From the NCBI GenBank assembly GCA_023389595.1, contig JAEWEF010000082.1, forward strand, positions 1 through 19,677: DNA of 19,677 nt, written 5' to 3'. The stretch comes from Fusobacteriota bacterium. Its GTDB lineage: Bacteria; Fusobacteriota; Fusobacteriia; Fusobacteriales; Fusobacteriaceae. Position 1 is the stretch's first letter, and every line of letters starts with the position of its first letter. The position numbers and the translations under genes were made by a program. The notes beneath the pieces were generated by a model, which saw only the letters and a list, made by a program, of their open reading frames with translations, did no database searches and had not been told where the DNA came from. Below, one piece after another: positions 7,110 to 14,750 of this stretch.

Positions 7110-7138
7110 ATTATAACAATTTGTATTAAAAAAGTCAA
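7110..7138 (-). promoter_or_regulatory. Strong promoter of the FMN-binding protein gene
   Basis: On the minus strand TTGACT (7138-7133) and TATAAT (7115-7110) are spaced by exactly 17 bases, and TGT just before the -10 makes it an extended -10 as well. It lies 26 bases upstream of the ATG at 7083. This is one of the best consensus promoters in the window. Confidence 0.8.
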
Positions 7139-7157
7139 GATTTATTTATTATTAAAA

Positions 7158-7940
7158 TTATATATACACTTTTCCTTCCGCAATAATTTCAACTGGACCA
7201 TCTATATAAATATCATTTTTATCAAAGGAATATTCAAGCCATCCATTTATTTCATCTACTCTTGCTTTTTCTATATTTTTATATTTTTTTAAATAGAATC
7301 CGAGTGCAGTAGTTCCTGATGCACAACTATTTTCCCACACACCTGAAATTCCATTAACATATACATATGGTCTCAACTTCATATTTAAAAAATCAAAAAA
7401 CATTATTCCAAAAGCAGAATAATTTTTATCCATCATATATTTTTTTATTAATTCTATTATTTCATTTTCGTCAGTTTTTCCTTCGTAAATAAAATGATCT
7501 ATACCAGAAAATTTAACTAAATAAAATTTTTCTGTTTCGTTTTTATTATTTTTAATATTAACTTCGCTTATAGAAATACAACTAGGCATCTTAATTTTTG
7601 CTAAAAAAGTATTTTCAGTTTTTCCTCTTCTTACCTCTACATCTAAAATTTTATCTTCTCCAGAACAGGTTATAGAATATATTTTCTTGTCTTTTAAACT
7701 CTCATCTCTAAACCCTAACAACGATGCAAAAGCTCTAGATGCATTTCCACAAAATTCCCCTCCCATCATCTGCAAATGATTTCCTTTTATAAAGCCAACT
7801 TGTTCTGCATAAATATTAGTTTCACACATCAATTTAACTGATATATTTGCAATATCTCTTCTATATATATCAAAATTATCAATTAAAACAGTCATATTTC
7901 CAGCTGGATTAATTTTAATAAAATCTAAAATTTCTTTCAT
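7158..7940 (-). CDS. DapF-superfamily cofactor-independent racemase, HisR/CntK-like
   Basis: This 260-residue protein has the two-lobed DapF fold with one catalytic cysteine per lobe: Cys64 in GGEFCGNASRAF and Cys206 in NSCASGTTALGF. The motifs differ from true diaminopimelate epimerase, which has CGNGxR and CGSGT. The start (KINPAGNMTVLIDN), EQVGFI and EFCGNAS instead resemble, from memory, the histidine racemases CntK of Staphylococcus and HisR of Fusobacterium nucleatum. It probably interconverts L- and D-histidine or another amino acid. No nicotianamine-synthase-like or opine dehydrogenase gene is nearby. An in-frame TAA four codons upstream fixes the start at this ATG, but the nearest Shine-Dalgarno (AGGAGA) is about 18 bases away, so translation may be weak or regulated. 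It could still be a lanthionine or diaminopimelate epimerase. Confidence 0.75.
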   Translation of the reverse strand: MKEILDFIKINPAGNMTVLIDNFDIYRRDIANISVKLMCETNIYAEQVGFIKGNHLQMMGGEFCGNASRAFASLLGFRDESLKDKKIYSITCSGEDKILDVEVRRGKTENTFLAKIKMPSCISISEVNIKNNKNETEKFYLVKFSGIDHFIYEGKTDENEIIELIKKYMMDKNYSAFGIMFFDFLNMKLRPYVYVNGISGVWENSCASGTTALGFYLKKYKNIEKARVDEINGWLEYSFDKNDIYIDGPVEIIAEGKVYI

Positions 7941-7986
7941 AATAATTTAGATGTTTTCTCTCCTTTACTTTATAATATTTATAAAT

Positions 7987-8020
7987 AAAATAGATAGGCA
8001 TAAAAATACCTATCTATTTT
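7987..8020 (-). terminator. Terminator of the ato operon
   Basis: TAGATAGG (7991-7998) pairs with CCTATCTA (8009-8016) around a ten-base loop, flanked by AAAA and TTTT. On the minus strand the stem is followed by TTTTATTT. It begins ten bases after the atoA stop. Confidence 0.8.
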
Positions 8021-8029
8021 TAATAAAAA

Positions 8030-8689
8030 CTATATTCCTTTACAATTTTCTGCTACAATAAAGTCTGATTCTGTGCTTTCTTTTACTTCATCAATAGTAA
8101 AGCCATTGCATAATTCTTTAAGAACTAATCCGTTTTCTGTAACATCGAAAACTGCTCTTTCAGTTACTATCATATCAACAACTTTAACAGCTGTTAATGG
8201 AAGTTTACATTTGTTTAATATTTTTATTGCTCCTCCTGAAGTATGTTCCATAGCTACTATAACTTTTTTAGCTCCAACAACTAAATCCATTGCTCCACCC
8301 ATACCTGGAACTTTTTTTCCTGGTATCATCCAGTTAGATAAATTTCCTTCTTTATCTACTTCAAGGGCACCAAGCACAGTTGCGTCAACATGCCCTCCTC
8401 TTATTATTCCAAAAGATGTTGCAGAATCAAAACAAGCAGCTCCCGGAAGTAAAGTGATAAACCCAGCCCCTGCATTAGTTAAATGAGGATCTTCTTCTCC
8501 TGGTTTAGGTGCAGGACCAGCTCCTATACACCCATTTTCACTTTGAAAAACTACATCTACATTTTCAGGTACATAATTTGCAACTAAAGTAGGTAATCCT
8601 ATTCCTAAATTTACAACGAATCCATCTTGAAATTCTTCAGCAACCCTTCTTGCTATAACTTCTCTAATTTTATTTTTATCTAAAGTCAT
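8030..8689 (-). CDS. atoA: Acetoacetate/butyrate CoA-transferase, beta subunit
   Basis: This 219-residue subunit B of a family I CoA-transferase carries the catalytic glutamate: QSENGCIGAGPAP with Glu51 is the ENGxxGxGP signature. GLPTLVANYVP, GGHVDATVLGALEVD and MGGAMDLVVGAKK are typical of AtoA/ScoB. With AtoD it moves CoA between acetyl-, butyryl- and acetoacetyl-CoA, so it can activate short-chain acids or release butyrate during fermentation. GGAGGG precedes the ATG, and the gap to atoD is 15 bases. It is the last gene of the atoE-atoD-atoA operon and is followed by a terminator. Confidence 0.93.
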   Translation of the reverse strand: MTLDKNKIREVIARRVAEEFQDGFVVNLGIGLPTLVANYVPENVDVVFQSENGCIGAGPAPKPGEEDPHLTNAGAGFITLLPGAACFDSATSFGIIRGGHVDATVLGALEVDKEGNLSNWMIPGKKVPGMGGAMDLVVGAKKVIVAMEHTSGGAIKILNKCKLPLTAVKVVDMIVTERAVFDVTENGLVLKELCNGFTIDEVKESTESDFIVAENCKGI

Positions 8690-8704
8690 ACTATTCCCTC
8701 CAAA

Positions 8705-9373
8705 CTATTTTTTTTCTACTATATAGTCAATAAAAATTCTAGGAATATCCACAGCGTCAGGATCTATTTCTCCAACTTCAACAATTTTTTCAGCCTCAAT
8801 AATTACAACGTCAGCTGCTGTTGCCATTAATGGGTTAAAATTTTTTGTAGTAAGGGCACAAATTGTACTTCCTAATTTATCAACTTTTGTCCCAGCTAGT
8901 ATAGCTACATCAGCTTTTATAGGTTTTTCTAACAAATATTTTTTCCCATCAACTTCTATTACTTCCTTACCTTCTTGAACTATTGTTCCTAATCCAGTAG
9001 GAGTTAATACTCCTCCCAATCCATATCCAGCAGCTCTTACTCTTTCTGCAAGAGTTCCTTGAGGTACAAGTTCTACTTCAATTTTTTCAGGATCATCTTT
9101 ATCAAGTTGCATTCTTCTTCCTGTTTCAGGGTTAGTTCCTATATGACTTGCAATAGCTTTCTTAACTTGACCATTAGCTATTAATTTTCCAACTCCTTTA
9201 TCAACAAATGAAGTATCATTACATACTATTGTTAAATCTTTAACACCCTTTGCTTTTATTGCGTCTATTATTGATTCTGGAGTTCCACAAGCTAAAAATC
9301 CACCGACATGAATAACCATACCATCTTTTATATGAGATACAGCTTCTTCAATAGATACTATTTTATTTTTCAT
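8705..9373 (-). CDS. atoD: Acetoacetate/butyrate CoA-transferase, alpha subunit
   Basis: This subunit A of the same CoA-transferase has 222 residues. Family marks are GMVIHVGGFLACGTPESIIDA (about 18-38, the CoA-binding glycine-rich motif GGF.xxGxP), CNDTSFVDKGVGKL, and LVPQGTLAERVRAAGYGLGG. Two ATG codons stand in tandem at 9376 and 9373. The second lies six bases after GGAGG and the first only three, so the second was chosen; the difference is one residue. AtoD and AtoA form the heteromeric enzyme together, and their genes are translated from one transcript with the AtoE transporter. Confidence 0.92.
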   Translation of the reverse strand: MKNKIVSIEEAVSHIKDGMVIHVGGFLACGTPESIIDAIKAKGVKDLTIVCNDTSFVDKGVGKLIANGQVKKAIASHIGTNPETGRRMQLDKDDPEKIEVELVPQGTLAERVRAAGYGLGGVLTPTGLGTIVQEGKEVIEVDGKKYLLEKPIKADVAILAGTKVDKLGSTICALTTKNFNPLMATAADVVIIEAEKIVEVGEIDPDAVDIPRIFIDYIVEKK

Positions 9374-9403
9374 CATATACCTCCTACTTTAGTTTTTAAT
9401 TTA

Positions 9404-10777
9404 TTAAAATAATAAGAATCCCATCGAAATAAATATTCCTGAAACAAATAATATAACTACGCAGTATCCCATTATATCTCTTGCTCCAAGACCAGCTATT
9501 CCTAAAGCTGGTAATGCCCAGAACGGTTGTATCATATTAGTCCAAGCATCTCCCCATGCTATTGCCATAGCAGATTTAGCTGCACTAACACCTATAGCTT
9601 GTCCAGCTGGCATAACTATCGGTGCTTGAACAACCCATTGTCCTCCTCCTGAAGGAACAAAGAAATTTACTATCCCAGCACTCAAGAAAGAAAATAGAGG
9701 AAATGTTGTAGGCGTAGAAATATTAACAAAGAAGTTTGACATAAGCACTGCAAGCGAATTCCCATCTGAATCCGCACTAACCATAATTCCCATTATTCCT
9801 GCATAGAATGGAAATTGTAACAATATTCCACCTGCCCCTTTAACAGCCTCTGCTATAGCATTCAAATATCTTCTCGGTGTTCCATGTAATACTATTCCAA
9901 CAAATAAGAAAATAAAGTTTACTATATTAAGGTTTAGATTAAATCCTTTTGTATAAACATAATATCCTATATATGCAAATCCCATTATTCCTAGTAAAAT
10001 TGTTACTACTTTACTATTTTCAATTTTTTCTGCAGGAGTCATATTTTTTCTGTTTATTTCTTTCTCTTGTAGCTCTACAAGTAAAACAGGATCGACCTCT
10101 ACTATTTCTTCTTTGCTAGGAAACATAGCATAATTTACTAGTGGTAGTATTATTAATAATCCTGCCATAATAAATAAGTTCATAGGAGAAAATATAGTTA
10201 AACTAGTAGGTATAGCTTCAGTTATAACTCCTGAAGTTTGTTTAGCAAGATCCGCTCCTCCACTTGCAAGCTGTAGTGGTATAGACCCAGACAATCCTCC
10301 ATGCCAAACTAAGAATCCACTATATGCAGAAGCTATAAGAAGTCTATAATCAACTCCTTTTAATTTTTTTGCAACTTCCTTAGCAAATATAGCACCTATT
10401 ACTAATCCAAATCCCCAGTTAATAGCACAAGCGAGTGCTGAAACCAAGCTAACTATTATTATAGCTTTTTTAGGACTCTTAATATTAGAAGCTAACTTAG
10501 ACAAAAATCTTTTAATTATAGGAGAACTAGCCATTGCATGGCCAGCAACTAAAACCATAGCCATTTGTACTGTAAAAGCTAATAATGACCAAAATCCTCC
10601 ACCCCAAGCTTGAATTATATCGATAGGTGTTTGCTTAGTAAATACTAAACTTCCTAAAAAAACAAGAAATGTTAGTATTGCACAAAATATAAAAGGATCT
10701 GGCAAATACTTTTTCATTAAGTGAACGCAACCGTATGTAAGCTTTTTAAATAAATTTTTGTTACTAGAATTTCCCAA
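9404..10777 (-). CDS. atoE: Short-chain fatty acid transporter AtoE
   Basis: This 457-residue, strongly hydrophobic protein of the AtoE family has many membrane segments from about residue 28 to the end. Family text includes KKYLPDPFIFCAILTF near the start, SALACAINWGFGLVIGAIFA, YSGFLVWHGGLSGSIPL, FFVPSGGGQWVVQAP and AWGDAWTNMIQPFWALPALG. It should move butyrate, acetoacetate or similar acids across the inner membrane. The start is TTG: GGGAGG sits eight bases upstream and no earlier ATG exists, while the next in-frame ATG (residue 21) has no comparable site. It is the first gene of the ato operon and is served by the promoter at 10825-10853. Confidence 0.92.
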   Translation of the reverse strand: MGNSSNKNLFKKLTYGCVHLMKKYLPDPFIFCAILTFLVFLGSLVFTKQTPIDIIQAWGGGFWSLLAFTVQMAMVLVAGHAMASSPIIKRFLSKLASNIKSPKKAIIIVSLVSALACAINWGFGLVIGAIFAKEVAKKLKGVDYRLLIASAYSGFLVWHGGLSGSIPLQLASGGADLAKQTSGVITEAIPTSLTIFSPMNLFIMAGLLIILPLVNYAMFPSKEEIVEVDPVLLVELQEKEINRKNMTPAEKIENSKVVTILLGIMGFAYIGYYVYTKGFNLNLNIVNFIFLFVGIVLHGTPRRYLNAIAEAVKGAGGILLQFPFYAGIMGIMVSADSDGNSLAVLMSNFFVNISTPTTFPLFSFLSAGIVNFFVPSGGGQWVVQAPIVMPAGQAIGVSAAKSAMAIAWGDAWTNMIQPFWALPALGIAGLGARDIMGYCVVILFVSGIFISMGFLLF

Positions 10778-10824
10778 TTAAAAAACCTCCCAATTATTAA
10801 ACACAATTTTTAATTATCTTAAAT

Positions 10825-10853
10825 ATTTTATAATTTTGTAATATTAAAGTCAA
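10825..10853 (-). promoter_or_regulatory. Promoter of the atoE-atoD-atoA operon
   Basis: On the minus strand TTGACT (10853-10848) is followed after 17 bases by TAAAAT (10830-10825), 47 bases upstream of the atoE start. Two copies of TTTTTTGATT lie just upstream of the -35. They may be chance in such A/T-rich DNA. Confidence 0.65.
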
Positions 10854-10902
10854 TCAAAAAAAATATAAATCAAAAAATAATGGTTTTTTTACATACATTT
10901 TA

Positions 10903-10923
10903 TAAAAATAAAATATATTTTAT
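10903..10923 (-). terminator. Weak candidate terminator after the GNAT gene
   Basis: ATAAAATATATTTTAT (10908-10923) is a perfect 16-base palindrome that begins one base after the GNAT stop and is followed on the minus strand by TTTTT. It contains no G or C, so its strength is doubtful. Confidence 0.3.
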
Positions 10924-10924
10924 A

Positions 10925-11419
10925 TTATCTAACTATATTTTTAGAATAACATTTGTCCAAATTATATTTAAATAAAAAGTTAATTTCTTGTCTTTTATAA
11001 TTCATTTTTTCATAAAATTTTATCGCTTTAGGATTAGTGTTTTCGGCCATTATTAAAATTAATTTTATATCATTTTTTATTGAATAGTCCTCTAAACATT
11101 GAATAGTCTTTTCTCCGTATTTTTTATTTCTTTCTTTTTCTTTTATAAAAAAATCTTCAACTAAAATTACTTTGCCGTGTGCCCAAGAGCTATATATAAT
11201 ATGTGTTGTGATAAATCCTATAGATTCTTCATTTTCATTTAAAATCATAAAAGAATTTGTAGCTGTAACTCCGTTAATAATATTTTCAAAATCTTCTTCT
11301 AAACAACCAAACTTTAGCGGATTAATCCACTCATTTTCATCTTCATATTCATATAACATGAACTCCTCATTTAACTTTATCCACTCTTTTTTATCTTCTG
11401 GCGTTATACTTTTTAACAT
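10925..11419 (-). CDS. GNAT-family N-acetyltransferase
   Basis: This 164-residue protein has a GNAT fold. The central strand VILVEDFFIKEKERNKKYGEK (about 84-104) corresponds to the acetyl-CoA-binding motif A, though its loop (ERNKKYG) is a variant of the usual Q/RxxGxG/A. The C-terminal ENTNPKAIKFYEKMNYKR is a classic motif B ending (N..A...Y...GF type). The arrangement resembles spermidine/diamine acetyltransferases, but the substrate cannot be assigned. The ATG follows GAGGAG, which is also the last two codons of era, so it is translationally coupled and forms the end of the ftsX-era operon. Confidence 0.78.
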   Translation of the reverse strand: MLKSITPEDKKEWIKLNEEFMLYEYEDENEWINPLKFGCLEEDFENIINGVTATNSFMILNENEESIGFITTHIIYSSWAHGKVILVEDFFIKEKERNKKYGEKTIQCLEDYSIKNDIKLILIMAENTNPKAIKFYEKMNYKRQEINFLFKYNLDKCYSKNIVR

Positions 11420-11422
11420 TTA

Positions 11423-12313
11423 TTACTCCTCTGTGTATCCCATGTCTTTTAAAAATGGTTTCTTTTTTCTCCAATCTTCTTTTACCTTAACCCATAAATT
11501 AAGATATATTTTTCTATCTAATAATTTTTCTATTTCTTTTCTTGATTCGATACCAATCTTTTTTAACATGGATCCATTTTTGCCTATAATAATACCTTTT
11601 TGAGAATCTCTCTCAACATAAATATTTATATCGAAGTTGTCTTTTCCATTTTCATTCTGCTTCACATTAATTATTTCTATAGCTACAGAATGTGGGATTT
11701 CATCTCTAGTTTCTATTAAAATTTTTTCTCTTATAATTTCACAAATTATTCTATATACAGACATATCAGTGTACATATCTTCAGGGTAATATTTTATATT
11801 ATCATCCAAATATGGATCTATAGATTTTATTAAATCACTTATTCCAAAATAATATTTTCCAGATATGGTGATTAACCCATCAAAATTCCCTAATTTTTCA
11901 GTCACCTCTAATTTTTTATTTTCTATTTCTTCGTCTGACATTGTATCAATTTTGTTTATACATAAAATTTTAGGAGTATTTTTTAATAAGTCGAGATGAT
12001 TTTTTATAAAAATATCTCCACTACTTATATCTTGTTTTCCATCTAAAATAAATAATATAACATTTGAATCATTTAAAGATTTAAGAGCTGAATTTGTCAT
12101 ATATTCCCCTAAAAAATTTCTAGGTTTATGTATTCCAGGAGTATCTATAAAAATGTATTGATTGTCATTTATGTTTAATATCCCTTTTATATTTTCTCTT
12201 GTTGTTCCGGATTTGTCCGATACTATAGATACTTTATCTCCAACCAATTTATTTATAAGAGTAGATTTCCCTACATTAGGTCTACCGACTACTGAGATAA
12301 AACCCGCTTTCAT
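11423..12313 (-). CDS. era: GTPase Era
   Basis: This 296-residue GTPase is needed for 16S rRNA processing and 30S subunit assembly. Visible G motifs are GRPNVGKS (10-17), SGTTR (about 35-39), DTPG (57-60) and NKID (120-123). The C-terminal KH domain holds the GKNG loop within IIIGKNGSMLKKIG, followed by LNLWVKVKEDWR, both standard for Era. The longest frame begins at an ATG at 12322, but GGAG touches that codon directly. The ATG at 12313, nine bases after GGAG, is the likely start and gives the usual MKAGFISVVGRPN beginning. One base separates it from the stop of the recombinase-like gene, so the two are translationally coupled. Confidence 0.95.
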   Translation of the reverse strand: MKAGFISVVGRPNVGKSTLINKLVGDKVSIVSDKSGTTRENIKGILNINDNQYIFIDTPGIHKPRNFLGEYMTNSALKSLNDSNVILFILDGKQDISSGDIFIKNHLDLLKNTPKILCINKIDTMSDEEIENKKLEVTEKLGNFDGLITISGKYYFGISDLIKSIDPYLDDNIKYYPEDMYTDMSVYRIICEIIREKILIETRDEIPHSVAIEIINVKQNENGKDNFDINIYVERDSQKGIIIGKNGSMLKKIGIESRKEIEKLLDRKIYLNLWVKVKEDWRKKKPFLKDMGYTEE

Positions 12314-12314
12314 T

Positions 12315-13085
12315 TTAATCATCTCCTATTCCTATTTCAAAATATCTCTTCATAATTTTTTCACGAATATTTTCTCGAGATTCTTTCTTTATTTTTTTTA
12401 TAATTCTAATACTTAATTTTTTATCTTTTAATAGATCATTTATATGAGACTTTTTAAATTCTTGAAAAAGAACTTTAGCGTTAGAACAATATTTTTCAAC
12501 ATAATATCGTAACATTTCTGAAGTTTCTTTCTCTAAATCTATATCTATAATTTTATTTGAAGATTTTATTAGTATTTTTTTGTAATCATAATATTTTAAC
12601 TGCTCTACATTTATATTAAATAAATGATTAAAATTTATTTCAGAAAAAATAATTAAGAAGGAAACTAATAGCAAGGTGTCATTATCCTTAGTTTTTTCAA
12701 GTTGATTTAATTCCATCATTAATTCATCCAGCGTCTTGTTATTTTCAATTTTTTTATCCGAATCATCAATCTCTTTAAACTCAAACATATCAATTATGTT
12801 TGAGAAATCAATAATATATTTAATTTTTCTTCTTTTTAATAAATATTCATAAAATTTTTTTAGAGAAGAAATTTTTCTCTTGATTGTAGAGTTTTTATTT
12901 CTATTACTAATATATTCTAGATATTTTTTAATTTCATTTTCATAAATGTTATAAATATCTATACCTTTTTCATTGCAAAAGAAAAAATAACCATTTAAAT
13001 CACTTTTATATGATTTAATAGTTATTTCACTCATATTATTATAACTTTTTATATCTTCTATAAATTCTAAAATAATATTTTCCAA
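12315..13085 (-). CDS. Degenerate tyrosine recombinase-like protein (Xer-related, probably non-catalytic)
   Basis: This 256-residue protein resembles XerC/XerD. The N-terminal core-binding domain is recognisable: MSEITIKSYKSDLNGYFFF and NSTIKRKISSLKKFYEYLLKR. The C-terminal half follows the recombinase pattern only in outline: LLLVSFLIIFSEINFNHLFN stands where active enzymes have LLYATGLRxSEL, so the first catalytic arginine is asparagine. IDIDLEKETSEMLRYYVE matches the strand and helix after the catalytic lysine. No HxLRH box is present and the protein ends before any LGH..xxTT..Y segment, so the nucleophilic tyrosine is missing. The start is TTG, eight bases after GGGGAG inside the end of recN; the ATG at residue 18 would remove part of the domain. 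The frame is open and its junctions are as tight as its neighbours', so it looks kept, not decaying. A structural DNA-binding role is possible but unproven. Confidence 0.65.
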   Translation of the reverse strand: MENIILEFIEDIKSYNNMSEITIKSYKSDLNGYFFFCNEKGIDIYNIYENEIKKYLEYISNRNKNSTIKRKISSLKKFYEYLLKRRKIKYIIDFSNIIDMFEFKEIDDSDKKIENNKTLDELMMELNQLEKTKDNDTLLLVSFLIIFSEINFNHLFNINVEQLKYYDYKKILIKSSNKIIDIDLEKETSEMLRYYVEKYCSNAKVLFQEFKKSHINDLLKDKKLSIRIIKKIKKESRENIREKIMKRYFEIGIGDD

Positions 13086-13088
13086 AAA

Positions 13089-14750
13089 TTATTCTCCCCT
13101 AATCATGCTTGATGCTACACTAAATACGTCTGTAATTTCATCGTCTCCTACAAGCATTCTAGATATTTCTTTTACTCTTTCTTCATAATTTAATAATTTA
13201 ACTGTTGTTTTCGTTTTATTATTTTCAGTTAATTTTTCTATAAAAAAATGTTGATTAGCCATAGCCGCTACAGAAGCAGAATGTGTTATAGATATCACTT
13301 GATTATTTTGTGATATTTCCTTTATCTTATTTGCTATTTTTCTAGCGGCATCTCCACCCACTCCAGTATCAATTTCATCAAAAACTAATAAAGATATTTG
13401 ATCAACTTTTGAAAAAATAACTTTCAATGCTAAAAGCACTCTACTAATTTCACCACAAGAAGCCACTTTATTTATAGGTCTTAAATTTTGTCCAGCATTT
13501 GTTGAAATTAAAATTTCGATATCATCTTTACCGTCAAAATCAATGCTGTCTTTTTCTTTGAAATCAATTTTGATTTTCACATCTTCCATATTTAAAAATT
13601 TCAATTCTTCAACTAACTTATTTTCAAGTTTTTTTGCAACTTCCTTTCTTATTTTAGAAAGTTCCTCAGATAAACTATTGTATTCTGCTGTTTTTTCTTC
13701 TACTTTTTTTAATAGCTCTTTAATTTCAAACTCACTTACATCAAGATCATTTAATTTTTTATTTATTTCATCACGATACTTTATTAATTCAGGTATAGAT
13801 TTATTATATTTTTTTCTTGCACTCTTTAAAGAATCCAATCTATTAGAAATATTTTCTAATGTATTATCATCTATATCTAAGTCGTAACTAAGTTTTTCTA
13901 GATTGTAAACACAGTCCTCCAATTCGTAATATAAATTGTTGACTCTTTCTGCTAAATCTTCATAATTTTCATCATATTCAGATAATTTTTCTATATTTCT
14001 AGATACAATCTTAAGGGATCCTATCATTGAATGATTTCCACTATTTAACAAAGATATTGTTTCTTCAAGGGATTCTTTTATTTGATTTGCATTAAAAAGT
14101 CTTTTATAATCTTTTTCTAGATTTTCCTCTTCATTTTCTTTCAAATTTAATCTTTCAAGTTCATTCAATTGATATTCGTAAAATTCTCTTTTTTCTTCAG
14201 AATCTTTTTTATCGCTTTCAAGGTTATCTAATTTTTTTTTAACAACATTATACTCGCTAACAACTCTTGAAATTGTCTTCTTAATTTCTTGAGTATCACT
14301 TCTTAAAAAACCATCTAACAAATTTATATAATTAGATTTATTGAGTAGCATTTGATTAGAATGCTGTCCTACTATATCAACAATGCAAGCCATTATTTCC
14401 TTCAATTCTTGCAAAGTAACTCTTATATCATTTATAGTAATTTTAGATTTTCCATTTATATTTAATTGCCTTTTCACTATTAATTTATTATCTTCTATAT
14501 CTAAATCATATTTTTCCAAACTATTTATTTGATCTTCTTTTAATAAAAAAGCACCTTGTGCCGACAAATATTCTGCTCCATCTCTTATCATTTCTATGCT
14601 AGCTTTTTCACCAAGAAGAAAATTTATTGCACTTATTATTATAGATTTTCCAGCACCAGTTTCACCAGTTAAAACTATAAAGCCATTTTCAAAATCTAAA
14701 TCAACTTTATCTATTATAGCTAAATTTTCTATTTTAAGATTTTTTAACAT
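13089..14750 (-). CDS. recN: DNA repair protein RecN
   Basis: This 553-residue SMC-like ATPase acts in double-strand break repair. The N-terminal ATP-binding half has Walker A GETGAGKS (29-36). DIVGQHSNQMLLNK is a RecN hallmark. A long coiled-coil region covers roughly residues 150-370. The C-terminal half has the ABC signature region, Walker B LLVFDEIDTGVGGDAA and the switch region VISITHSASVAAMANQHFF. The signature reads ASCGEISR where family members usually have SGGE, so one conserved glycine is cysteine (codon TGT). The ATG overlaps the end of nadK by seven bases, with GGGGAG in the nadK coding sequence as ribosome binding site. Confidence 0.95.
   Translation of the reverse strand: MLKNLKIENLAIIDKVDLDFENGFIVLTGETGAGKSIIISAINFLLGEKASIEMIRDGAEYLSAQGAFLLKEDQINSLEKYDLDIEDNKLIVKRQLNINGKSKITINDIRVTLQELKEIMACIVDIVGQHSNQMLLNKSNYINLLDGFLRSDTQEIKKTISRVVSEYNVVKKKLDNLESDKKDSEEKREFYEYQLNELERLNLKENEEENLEKDYKRLFNANQIKESLEETISLLNSGNHSMIGSLKIVSRNIEKLSEYDENYEDLAERVNNLYYELEDCVYNLEKLSYDLDIDDNTLENISNRLDSLKSARKKYNKSIPELIKYRDEINKKLNDLDVSEFEIKELLKKVEEKTAEYNSLSEELSKIRKEVAKKLENKLVEELKFLNMEDVKIKIDFKEKDSIDFDGKDDIEILISTNAGQNLRPINKVASCGEISRVLLALKVIFSKVDQISLLVFDEIDTGVGGDAARKIANKIKEISQNNQVISITHSASVAAMANQHFFIEKLTENNKTKTTVKLLNYEERVKEISRMLVGDDEITDVFSVASSMIRGE

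Noticed and set aside
7158..7940. Canonical diaminopimelate epimerase DapF
   Set aside because: The CGNGxR and CGSGT signatures are altered and the N-terminus fits the HisR/CntK group better; kept as an alternative only.
8073..8486. Open frame of 137 codons on the plus strand inside atoA
   Set aside because: It is the antisense shadow of a clearly recognised CoA-transferase subunit, has no ribosome binding site and shows no domain.
11172..11603. Plus-strand frame of 143 codons across the GNAT-era junction
   Set aside because: Antisense to two recognised genes, Ser/Phe/Ile-rich composition as expected from A/T-rich antisense DNA, no ribosome binding site.
12315..13085. Recombinase-like gene as a sign of a prophage or integrative element
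   Set aside because: No attachment repeats, phage genes or base-composition change are seen, and the gene is tightly embedded between recN and era.
13543..13887. Plus-strand frame of 114 codons inside recN
   Set aside because: It lies opposite the coiled-coil part of RecN; the Ser/Phe/Leu-rich text is the complement of Lys/Glu-rich codons.
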